Below, piece after piece: positions 14,152 through 21,085 of a stretch of 21,138 nt of DNA. This DNA is from CAZZEX01 sp964653285 (GTDB lineage: Bacteria > Chloroflexota > Anaerolineae > B4-G1): contig CAZZEX010000089.1 of the NCBI GenBank assembly GCA_964653285.1, positions 1 through 21,138 of the forward strand, written 5' to 3'. The translations under genes and the position numbers were made by a program. The stretch's first letter is position 1; each line of letters starts with the position of its first letter. A model generated the notes under the pieces. That model saw nothing but the letters and a program-made list of their open reading frames with translations. It searched no databases and was not told the DNA's origin.

Positions 14152-16253
14152 TGGACCTGGCCGTCGTCACCCAGAGACTCACCCGCCACTACCGCATCGG
14201 TGAGGGGACGGTGGAGGCGCTGGCCGGTGTGGACCTGGGGGTACGCCGTGGTGAGTTCGTGGCCGTGGCCGGCGTCTCCGGCTCGGGAAAGTCCACACTG
14301 CTGCACCTGGTGGGTGGCCTGGACCGGCCCACGGACGGCCAGGTGTGGGTGGATGGGGTCGAGTTGGGGGCGGCCGGGGAGACCGCACTGACTCACCACC
14401 GCCGCCAGCGCGTCGGCTTCGTCTTCCAGACCTTCAACCTGCTGTCGCGTCTGACCGCCCTGGAGAACGCCGCCCTGCCTCTCATGTTCGCCGGCGTCCC
14501 GCGCCGGGAGCGAGAGGCCCAGGCCCGCGCTCTGCTGGAACAGGTGGGCCTGGGCCATCGGCTGCATCACTACCCGACACAACTCTCGGGGGGAGAGCAG
14601 CAACGCGTGGCTATCGCCCGCGCCCTGGTGCATAACCCGGCCGTCATCCTGGCCGACGAGCCCACGGGCAACCTGGACACCCAAACGGGCGCGGGGATCC
14701 TGGCCCTCCTGCGCCGGCTGAACCGGAAGCGCGGTGTGACGGTGCTCCTGGTCACCCACGATCCCGCCGCGGCCGCCGTCGCCGACCGGGTGATCCACCT
14801 GCGCGACGGCCGTGTCGAGCGCGTCGCTCAGCCCTCACCCCCACCCGCCGCCTGCGGCGGTACCCTCCCCCTCTCCCAATCGCTGGGAGAGGGGGAGGGC
14901 AAGGGAGGGGGAGAGGGCACGCCGCCATCAATGCGCCTGGCCGATCTGCTGCGCAGCGCCTTCGCCAACTTTAGCCGACGCATCGTGCGCAGCGGTCTGA
15001 CCGTCATCGGCGTCTTCGTCGGCATCATCACCATCGTGGCCATGCTCTCGGTGGCCGTGGGCGTTGAGCGGGAGGTGCAGCGCAACATCGAGGCGGTGGG
15101 GCTGGAATCGGTCTTCGTCACACCGCCCCGCGCCGAAACCGACGGTTTTGCTCCCTACGCTGAGACCCGACCAGGTGCGTCCATCGTCTCGCCACAACGC
15201 ATGGAGGCCGACGGTTTCGACTCTTACGCGGATTCCCGACCGGAAGTGCCCATCACTCCGGCGGCGGTAGAAACACTGCGCCGGATGCCTGAGGTGGCCA
15301 GCGTCGCCCCGCTGGTGGATTTGCCCTCGTACCTGGACTTGAGTGTGAAGTGGGGCGAGCGGGCAGCCCCGGCCCGGGTGCAAAGCAGCACGGAACAGCT
15401 CGGCCCCTTTGAGGGAGCATCGCAGGTGCTGGCCGGCAGGCAACTGGACCCTGGGGAGGCGCGAGGCGTTGTCCTCTCTGCACGACTGGCCCGCGACCTG
15501 GGCGTCAGCGACTACGGTGCACTGGTGGGGCAGGTGGTGACGCTCACCGTGCGCCTGCCCCGGGGCGAGACCGGGGAGTTCCCCGTGACGGTGCTGGGCG
15601 TCAAGGAGGGACGGTGGAGCGCCGTCGAACTGGGCGTGGAGGACGCCGCGGACATCAAGCACTGGTGGTACGGGCAACCCGACCTGCTGGAGACGCGGGG
15701 CTACGACGGCCTGGTGGTCAAGGCCAGGAGCCTGGCGGCAGTGCCGGCGGTGGAGGACCGGGTCAAGGCTATGGGCTTCCAGGCCCGCTCGCTGCGCACC
15801 TTCCTTGACCTGGCGAACCGGATCTTCGCCGTGCTCAACACGCTGCTGGGGTCGGTGGGCGGCCTGGCCCTGTTCGTGGCTGCCCTGGGCGTCACCAACA
15901 CTATGATTATGGCCGTCTACGAACGGACGCGCGAAATCGGCATCATGAAGGCCATCGGCGCCTCGCGAGGGGATGTGCTGCGGCTCTTTATCGTCGAGGC
16001 GGCCCTGATCGGCTTCCTGGGAGGCATCTTGGGCCTGGTCCTGGGAACGTTGCTGGGGCGCGGGGTGGACTGGGCTGCCCACTGGTATCTGGAGTCCGAG
16101 GGGATGCAGGGTATCGGCTCCCTGTCCGTGGTGCCCTGGTGGCTGGCCCTGGGCGCGGTCTCCTTCGGGACGCTGGTCGGGTTGATGGCAGGGGTCTACC
16201 CGGCCTCCCGGGCCGCCCGGCTGGATCCGGTGGCAGCCCTGCGGTACGAGTGA
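14148..16253 (+). CDS. Fused ABC transporter: MacB-type ATPase plus FtsX-like permease
   Basis: The start is taken at ATG 14148, overlapping the upstream stop; ATG 14151 is equally possible. Residues 1-225 are a MacB/LolD-type ATPase: Walker A AGVSGSGKST (41-50), Gln94, LSGGE (146-150), Walker B VILADE (166-171) and His204. Residues 262-701 are a permease: helix about 282-305, extracytoplasmic domain, then three C-terminal helices and the ending LDPVAALRYE. ERTREIGIMKAIGASRGDVL is the coupling segment. Fused ATPase-permease is the normal MacB architecture (701 residues here). However, the linker (226-261) is encoded by a dispersed C-rich palindromic repeat, and the permease domain begins exactly at an ATG (14931). 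The extracytoplasmic domain carries a 23-residue tandem duplication. The partner is the LolA-like protein encoded just upstream. Confidence 0.92.
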   Translation: MMDLAVVTQRLTRHYRIGEGTVEALAGVDLGVRRGEFVAVAGVSGSGKSTLLHLVGGLDRPTDGQVWVDGVELGAAGETALTHHRRQRVGFVFQTFNLLSRLTALENAALPLMFAGVPRREREAQARALLEQVGLGHRLHHYPTQLSGGEQQRVAIARALVHNPAVILADEPTGNLDTQTGAGILALLRRLNRKRGVTVLLVTHDPAAAAVADRVIHLRDGRVERVAQPSPPPAACGGTLPLSQSLGEGEGKGGGEGTPPSMRLADLLRSAFANFSRRIVRSGLTVIGVFVGIITIVAMLSVAVGVEREVQRNIEAVGLESVFVTPPRAETDGFAPYAETRPGASIVSPQRMEADGFDSYADSRPEVPITPAAVETLRRMPEVASVAPLVDLPSYLDLSVKWGERAAPARVQSSTEQLGPFEGASQVLAGRQLDPGEARGVVLSARLARDLGVSDYGALVGQVVTLTVRLPRGETGEFPVTVLGVKEGRWSAVELGVEDAADIKHWWYGQPDLLETRGYDGLVVKARSLAAVPAVEDRVKAMGFQARSLRTFLDLANRIFAVLNTLLGSVGGLALFVAALGVTNTMIMAVYERTREIGIMKAIGASRGDVLRLFIVEAALIGFLGGILGLVLGTLLGRGVDWAAHWYLESEGMQGIGSLSVVPWWLALGAVSFGTLVGLMAGVYPASRAARLDPVAALRYE
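14831..14918. repeat. Dispersed C/G-rich palindromic repeat inside a coding sequence
   Basis: GCCCTCACCCCC, a GCCGCC/GGCGG hairpin and CCCCCTCTCCC-aatcgct-GGGAGAGGGGG occur in order. The reverse complement of the intergenic copies at 13-56 and 3765-3808 has the same GCCCTCACCCCC and CCCCCTCTCCC blocks. Here the element lies in frame between the ATPase and permease domains and encodes a Ser/Pro/Gly-rich linker. Confidence 0.85.
15123..15260 (+). repeat. 23-codon tandem duplication in the permease extracytoplasmic domain
   Basis: Units 15123-15191 and 15192-15260 (period 69 nt) encode related segments: ETDGFAPYAETRPGASI and EADGFDSYADSRPEVPI. About half the residues differ, so the duplication is old or has diverged quickly. 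Confidence 0.8.
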
Positions 16254-16272
16254 GGAGACGAAGAGAGAAACG

Positions 16273-16332
16273 ATGAACAGCCGATGCCTTGAGCACAACG
16301 TTTGTTTAGTAGGAGTCAAAAACGCGAAATGA
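16273..16332 (+). CDS. Possible 19-codon leader ORF of the exporter genes
   Basis: ATG 16273, preceded by a GAAGAGAGAA purine tract, opens a 19-residue frame (MNSRCLEHNVCLVGVKNAK). Its TGA (16330-16332) overlaps the exporter's ATG at 16329. Composition gives no functional clue apart from two cysteines. The ATGA overlap suggests coupling, but a chance frame is possible. Confidence 0.3.
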   Translation: MNSRCLEHNVCLVGVKNAK

Positions 16333-18098
16333 AGTCGTCACTAAGATTAGCCGAGTTTCTAAAACCCTATTGGAAATGGGCTATCCTGGCCCCAGTGCTC
16401 ATGATCCTCGAAGTCGCTATGGACCTGATGCAGCCGCGGCTGGTCCAGCGCATCGTCGACGTAGGGATCGCTCAACTCGATATGTCCGTCGTCACCAACA
16501 CCGGCCTGCTGATGGTTGGGCTGGCGATCGTCGGCGCGGCGGGCGGCTTTGGCTGCACGGTGTTCGCCACGATGGCGGCACAGGGCTTTGGGGCCGATCT
16601 GCGCCACGCGCTCTTTCGCAAGGTGCAGTCGTTCTCCTTTGGCAACCTGGACGACCTGGAGACGGGGCAGTTGGTCACGCGTCTGACCAACGACGTCACC
16701 CAGGTTCAGCAAGTGGTGGCGATGCTGCTCAGGATCATGGTCAGAGCACCGTTAATGCTCCTGGGAAGCCTGTTGATGGCCATTCTGACCAGCCCCCGAC
16801 TCGCGTTGCTTTTTCTCGTCTTGACACCGTTGGTGCTGGTCGCGTTGATTTGGGTGATTAGCAAGGCGGCTCCGATGTTCAGCCTGGTCCAAGGCAAACT
16901 CGATAACCTGAACACGGTGATGCAGGAGAACCTGGCGGGCGTGCGCGTGGTCAAGGCCTTTGTACGCGCCAGGCACGAGATTCAGCGCTTCAGGGCGACG
17001 AACGATGGCTTGATGGAACAGACCATTCGCGCGGCGCGGATCGTCGCCGTGGCGATGCCGTTCATGATGCTGGCCGTAAACCTGGGGATAGTCGGCGCGA
17101 TTTGGTTTGGCGGCCTTCAGGTGACCTACGGGACGATGCAGATGGGGCAAATCATCGCCTTTGTCAACTATTTGACGCGCACGCTCATGTCGTTGATGAT
17201 GGTCAGCATGCTGGTCATGATGACCGCGCGAGCCCAGGCGTCGGCAGAGCGCATCCAGGAAGTGCTGGATAGCGCGCCCAAGATCGAGAGCAAGCCCGAT
17301 GCCATAACCACATTTGCGCCGTCGGGAAAAGTCACCTTTGAAAACGTGACGTTCAGCTACGATGGCGACGATCACGCCCCGGTGCTCAAGGACATCAACT
17401 TTGTCGCCGAGCCGGGACAGACGGTGGCTATCCTGGGTGCAACGGGGTCGGGCAAGTCCAGCCTGATCCACCTGATCCCGCGTTTCTACGACGTGACCGG
17501 GGGGCGGGTGACGATTGATGGCGTAGACGTGCGCGATATCGAGAAAGAAGTTCTGCGCCGCAACGTCGGCATCGCCCTGCAAGAATCGGTCTTGTTCACC
17601 GGGACGATCCGCGACAACATCCGCTACGGGCGCCCCGAGGCCACCGACGAAGAGGTGATCGCCGCGGCCAAGGCGGCGCAGGCCCACGAGTTTATCAGCG
17701 AATTCCCAGATGGATATGATACCGTGCTTGGCCAGCGCGGCGTCAACCTGTCGGGAGGGCAGAAGCAGCGGGTCGCCATTGCGCGTGCGTTGCTCATCCA
17801 GCCTGCCGTGCTGATCCTCGACGACAGCACCAGTTCCGTTGACGTGGAGACGGAGACCAAGATTCAGGATGCGCTGGAGGACGTGATGAGGGGTCGCACG
17901 AGCCCTTCGGCTCCGCTCAAGACAAGTTTCGTGATCGCGCAGCGCATCAGCACGGTGCTGAACGCCGACAAGATCCTGGTGCTGGATGACGGCCAAATCG
18001 CCGCCGAAGGGACACACAGCGAGTTGCTAACGTCGAGCCCGATCTATCGCGAGATTTATGAATCCCAGTTGGGGAATGGAGTAACGACCCATGCCTGA
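16329..18098 (+). CDS. ABC exporter half-transporter, degenerate ATP-site subunit
   Basis: ATG 16329 is preferred over the in-frame TTG at 16302; AGGAG lies 13 nt upstream, rather far. The 589-residue chain has six membrane helices in residues 1-310 (ABC exporter type I fold) and a nucleotide-binding domain from about 330. Walker A GATGSGKSS (370-378), Gln418 and LSGGQ (474-478) are intact. The catalytic glutamate is replaced by aspartate (LILDD, Asp499) and the switch histidine by glutamine (IAQRIS, Gln538). These are the hallmarks of the degenerate subunit in heterodimeric exporters such as TM287/TM288 and BmrCD. An 8-residue insertion SPSAPLKT (525-532) lies between Walker B and the switch, where relatives read GRTSFVIAQR. 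It overlaps the partner gene by 8 nt. The substrate is unknown; relatives export drugs or lipids. Confidence 0.92.
   Translation: MKSSLRLAEFLKPYWKWAILAPVLMILEVAMDLMQPRLVQRIVDVGIAQLDMSVVTNTGLLMVGLAIVGAAGGFGCTVFATMAAQGFGADLRHALFRKVQSFSFGNLDDLETGQLVTRLTNDVTQVQQVVAMLLRIMVRAPLMLLGSLLMAILTSPRLALLFLVLTPLVLVALIWVISKAAPMFSLVQGKLDNLNTVMQENLAGVRVVKAFVRARHEIQRFRATNDGLMEQTIRAARIVAVAMPFMMLAVNLGIVGAIWFGGLQVTYGTMQMGQIIAFVNYLTRTLMSLMMVSMLVMMTARAQASAERIQEVLDSAPKIESKPDAITTFAPSGKVTFENVTFSYDGDDHAPVLKDINFVAEPGQTVAILGATGSGKSSLIHLIPRFYDVTGGRVTIDGVDVRDIEKEVLRRNVGIALQESVLFTGTIRDNIRYGRPEATDEEVIAAAKAAQAHEFISEFPDGYDTVLGQRGVNLSGGQKQRVAIARALLIQPAVLILDDSTSSVDVETETKIQDALEDVMRGRTSPSAPLKTSFVIAQRISTVLNADKILVLDDGQIAAEGTHSELLTSSPIYREIYESQLGNGVTTHA
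17903..17921. repeat. Short repeat element inserted in frame in the exporter ATPase domain
   Basis: CCCTTCGGCTCCGCTCAAG interrupts the codons for GRTS/FVIAQR and, with adjoining bases, adds 24 nt (8 residues). It matches CCCTTCGGCCACGCTCAGGG at 20754-20773 and the widespread CCTTCGRC..GCTCAGG type of bacterial dispersed repeat. Confidence 0.7.
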
Positions 18099-19971
18099 AA
18101 ATCGCCCCAATAATCGAGGAAACGGAGGACGTCCTCCGGTGATGAGAAGAGGTGGCCCCAGCCGGCCCGGGGGATTCGGCCCTGGTCGGCGCGGACCCGG
18201 CATGCACATGATGGGCGGTATGGGCCGGGCCAGTGACGTGCAAGCCACGATGCGCCGCCTGTGGAGTTACTTGAAACGCCAAAAATGGCTGTTGATTGGC
18301 ACCGTTGCGTTGGTCGCCCTTTCATCGGGCCTGGCATTGCTGGGCCCCTTCTTGATGGGCGTCGCCATCGACACGTACATCCTGAAAGGTGATTTGCCGG
18401 GCCTGGCCCGCACGGCGTTGCTGATGATCGGCGCTTATGGTGCGTCGTCGCTCGCCATATGGCTGCAGAGCTATTTGATGGCGAGTGTGGCCCAACTCAC
18501 CGTGCGCGACATCCGCAACGATCTCTTTGCCAAGCTGCAAACGCTATCCCTACGATTCTTCGACCGGCGTACCCACGGAGAGCTGATGAGCCGTTTGGCG
18601 AACGACGTGGAGAACATCAGCAACGTGTTGAACCAGGGTGTTACCCAGTTCATCTCCAGTGTCTTGAGCGTCGTCGGGGTGGTGGTGGTGATGTGCCTGA
18701 TCAACTGGCGCCTGGCCCTCGTCAGCCTGGTCACAATCCCACTGATGGTCTTTTTGAGCGGCGCGGTGGCGATGCAGACGCGCAAGGGATTCCGTGAACA
18801 GCAAGAGACGTTGGGCGAGATGAATGGCATCATCGAGGAGACGATCACCGGGCAGCGCGTGGTCAAGGCCTACGTGCGCGAGCAAGCGACCATCAACACG
18901 TTCGACGTCGCCAACCGCAAGTTGCAACGCGCGGCGACGAGAGCCGAAATGTTTTCCGGGTTCGTGGGACCGATGATGAACTTTGTCAACAACCTGGGGT
19001 TCGCCATCATCGCGGGCACCGGCGGCTGGATGGCGCTGCGGGGATTGGCGACCGTGGGCACCATCGCCAGCTTTATCAACTATGCACGGCAGTCTGGGCG
19101 CCCGTTGAACCACATCGCCCAACTGTATGCCCAAATTCAAGGGGCCATCGCGGGCGCGGAGCGTGTCTTCGAGATTCTGGACGAGGTGCCAGAGCTGGTC
19201 GACGCGCCGGACGCTCAGCCACTTGAGCAGGTCGCGGGCGATGTGGTTTTCGAGGACGTCTGCTTCGGCTACGAGCCTGACGTGCCCGTGCTCAAGCAGG
19301 TCGCTTTTCACGCCGAGCCCGGGCGGACCATCGCCCTGGTCGGCCCGACGGGGGCAGGCAAGACGACCATCGTCAACCTGCTGACGAGGTTCTATGACAT
19401 TGATAGTGGCCAGATCGCCATTGATGGGACTGACATCCGCCGGATGAAGAAAGCCAACCTGCGCCGCCAACTGGGCATCGTGCTACAGGACACGTTCCTG
19501 TTCTCCGATACGGTGATCGAAAACATCCGCTACGGGCGACTCGACGCCACGGACGAAGAGATCATCGCCGCGGCCAGGCTCGCCAACGCCGACCAGTTCA
19601 TCCATCGCCTGCCACAAGGCTATCAGACCGAGCTTTCGGAGCGAGGCAGCAATCTGAGCCAGGGGCAGCGGCAGCTGCTGGCCATCGCGCGCGCGGTGCT
19701 GGCCGATCCGGGTATCCTCATTCTGGATGAGGCGACCAGCAGCGTGGACACCCGCACGGAGAAGCACATCCAGGAGGCGATGCTGCGCCTGATGGAGGGA
19801 CGAACCAGTTTCGTCATTGCCCACCGCTTGAGCACCATCCGCGACGCCGACAATATCCTGGTCATCAACGGCGGTCGCATCATCGAGCGTGGCACCCACG
19901 ATGAGCTGCTGGCACAACGCGGGTTCTATCACCACCTGTATATGAGCCAGTTCAAGGGCCAGGCTGCGTAG
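18091..19971 (+). CDS. ABC exporter half-transporter, catalytic subunit
   Basis: The 626-residue partner of the preceding gene starts inside it. It has an unusual N-terminal extension of about 48 residues rich in Gly, Pro, Arg and Met (MPENRPNNRGNGGRPP, then MHMMGGMGR), probably cytosolic and disordered. Six membrane helices lie at about 66-335, and a nucleotide-binding domain follows from about 380: Walker A GPTGAGKTT (418-426), Gln466, Walker B ILILDE (542-547) with catalytic Glu547, and His578 (IAHRLS). The signature is LSQGQ (522-526) instead of LSGGQ. Paired with the partner's Asp/Gln substitutions this produces one degenerate and one active ATP site, the known arrangement of heterodimeric exporters. 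Overlap with the upstream gene indicates equal, coupled synthesis. Confidence 0.93.
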   Translation: MPENRPNNRGNGGRPPVMRRGGPSRPGGFGPGRRGPGMHMMGGMGRASDVQATMRRLWSYLKRQKWLLIGTVALVALSSGLALLGPFLMGVAIDTYILKGDLPGLARTALLMIGAYGASSLAIWLQSYLMASVAQLTVRDIRNDLFAKLQTLSLRFFDRRTHGELMSRLANDVENISNVLNQGVTQFISSVLSVVGVVVVMCLINWRLALVSLVTIPLMVFLSGAVAMQTRKGFREQQETLGEMNGIIEETITGQRVVKAYVREQATINTFDVANRKLQRAATRAEMFSGFVGPMMNFVNNLGFAIIAGTGGWMALRGLATVGTIASFINYARQSGRPLNHIAQLYAQIQGAIAGAERVFEILDEVPELVDAPDAQPLEQVAGDVVFEDVCFGYEPDVPVLKQVAFHAEPGRTIALVGPTGAGKTTIVNLLTRFYDIDSGQIAIDGTDIRRMKKANLRRQLGIVLQDTFLFSDTVIENIRYGRLDATDEEIIAAARLANADQFIHRLPQGYQTELSERGSNLSQGQRQLLAIARAVLADPGILILDEATSSVDTRTEKHIQEAMLRLMEGRTSFVIAHRLSTIRDADNILVINGGRIIERGTHDELLAQRGFYHHLYMSQFKGQAA

Positions 19972-19998
19972 CAGATAGGGTTTATCATCTCCGGGCCG

Positions 19999-20424
19999 TT
20001 GAGCCAGAACCATAATCTCGGGCAAATTCTGGAAGGCTGGTTTGAGCTTCAGCCGGCCAATCCTGCCGGTTTTGTCAGCGACGAATATGGAGATTCGGTG
20101 GACATTGACAGGTTATTGCAAGACCTGGCCCAGCGTCTGGTTCGTTTTGCCGCCAGTGATTACGTCAGGCCACCCACATTTCTCGGTGTGGCTGGAAAAA
20201 AGCTCTTCCGGGACGAGATTTGGAGCCGGCTGCGCGTACCTTTCCAGGCCGATCACAGAGCCTACAAAAGACTGGGGCTGTATGACTTTCCCCAAAAAGA
20301 CGTCAGGACGAGAATGATCAACGCTGTCGTCCCATTGCTGCTGAGAGTACCGGGGTTCAGGAAGGAATTTGCCAGGAGGATAGAGTCGGGGATGATCAGG
20401 CCGTATCGAAAGGTTCTCGAGTAA
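19999..20424 (+). CDS. Hypothetical protein, 141 residues
   Basis: The frame opens with TTG 19999 and gives a soluble, basic, mostly helical protein with MSQNHNLGQILEGWFEL at the start and GMIRPYRKVLE at the end. I do not recognise the family. No signal peptide or certain membrane helix is seen; INAVVPLLLRVPGF (about 109-122) is the only hydrophobic stretch. No good ribosome binding site precedes the TTG. The frame is the same as that of the exporter gene upstream and is open from its TAG (19969-19971) onward, so it may be the 3' part of something larger or be made by coupling. It could be a C-terminal fragment of an oxidoreductase-like protein, but that is a guess. Confidence 0.55.
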   Translation: MSQNHNLGQILEGWFELQPANPAGFVSDEYGDSVDIDRLLQDLAQRLVRFAASDYVRPPTFLGVAGKKLFRDEIWSRLRVPFQADHRAYKRLGLYDFPQKDVRTRMINAVVPLLLRVPGFRKEFARRIESGMIRPYRKVLE

Positions 20425-20460
20425 GAACACGGATTTCAGGACATCAACGGATCAATCTTC

Positions 20461-20481
20461 ACGCAACACGCAACACGCATC
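20461..20481. repeat. Heptanucleotide tandem repeat before the small membrane protein gene
   Basis: ACGCAAC, ACGCAAC, ACGCATC in tandem lie just before the AAGGAGGTG ribosome binding site (20486-20494) of the gene at 20499. It has the same unit length as the CCAACCT array at 8055-8082 but a different sequence. Confidence 0.75.
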
Positions 20482-20498
20482 ACACAAGGAGGTGTGAA

Positions 20499-21017
20499 AT
20501 GTCAAAAAAGTGGAAAGTCGTAATCGGAGTAGTCGCCGCCACCGTAGTCATCGTGGGGATTGCCTTGCCCATCTGGGGTATAGTGACCTTCAGAAGCAAG
20601 GGCTATGAGCGTGGCTGGGCGACTGGAGCGTACAGGGGGGAGCCTGAGGTGGCGACTCGGTTGGAGGTGGACCTGGTGGACGATGATGGGGACGGAGTGC
20701 CCGACCGGGGAGTGATTGACCTCCCCATGGCGGTGGCCTTTGGTCCGGGCAGGCCCTTCGGCCACGCTCAGGGCAGGCACTTTGGCCGGGGTTTCGTCCC
20801 AGGTCATGGCCTGCCACTTGGACCCGCCTTTGGCCCCTTCCTCGTCGTGGGAGGGCTGGCTCGCCTGGCTTTCCTGGCGCTGTTGATCGGCATGGCCGTC
20901 TTTTTCTTCCGCCGCTTGTTCGGGCCTCGTCCGCCGTGGGCATACCCCCCTGGGCATCATCCTCATCCCCCATGGACGCATCCCCCTGCACCTGACACCT
21001 CCCAGCAGGAGGAGTAG
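20499..21017 (+). CDS. Small membrane protein with an acidic D-x-D-G-D-G motif
   Basis: ATG 20499 follows a near-perfect Shine-Dalgarno, AAGGAGGTG. The 172-residue protein has a helix at about 7-30, an extracytoplasmic or loop region with LVDDDGDGVPDRG (about 59-71), a second helix at about 115-138 followed by RR, and a His/Pro-rich tail (PPGHHPHPPWTHPP). DxDGDGxxD resembles a calcium-binding loop of the thrombospondin type 3 or EF-hand-like kind, and the His-rich tail could bind metal; both are inference. The Gly/His/Phe-rich middle (FGPGRPFGHAQGRHFGRG) includes an in-frame dispersed repeat element. I do not recognise the family. It is followed 68 nt later by a response regulator gene, so it may belong to a sensing operon. 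Confidence 0.7.
   Translation: MSKKWKVVIGVVAATVVIVGIALPIWGIVTFRSKGYERGWATGAYRGEPEVATRLEVDLVDDDGDGVPDRGVIDLPMAVAFGPGRPFGHAQGRHFGRGFVPGHGLPLGPAFGPFLVVGGLARLAFLALLIGMAVFFFRRLFGPRPPWAYPPGHHPHPPWTHPPAPDTSQQEE
20754..20773. repeat. Short dispersed repeat element within the membrane protein gene
   Basis: CCCTTCGGCCACGCTCAGGG is the same type of element as at 17903-17921 and is read as PFGHAQG in an otherwise Gly/Phe-rich loop. The frame is not disturbed. Confidence 0.65.
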
Positions 21018-21045
21018 TTGGGACGAGTTTCTGACTGAAAAATGT

Positions 21046-21060
21046 ACCAATCTACCAATT
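21046..21060. repeat. Short intergenic ACCAATCTACCAATT repeat
   Basis: A 7-nt spaced duplication of ACCAAT lies in the 68-nt gap before the response regulator gene. Its complement resembles TGGTAGATTAGTGAATTGG at 11692-11710, upstream of the lipoprotein gene, so both may be remnants of one microsatellite family. Confidence 0.4.
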
Positions 21061-21085
21061 TACTGCCTTTGAGAGGTTATACACA

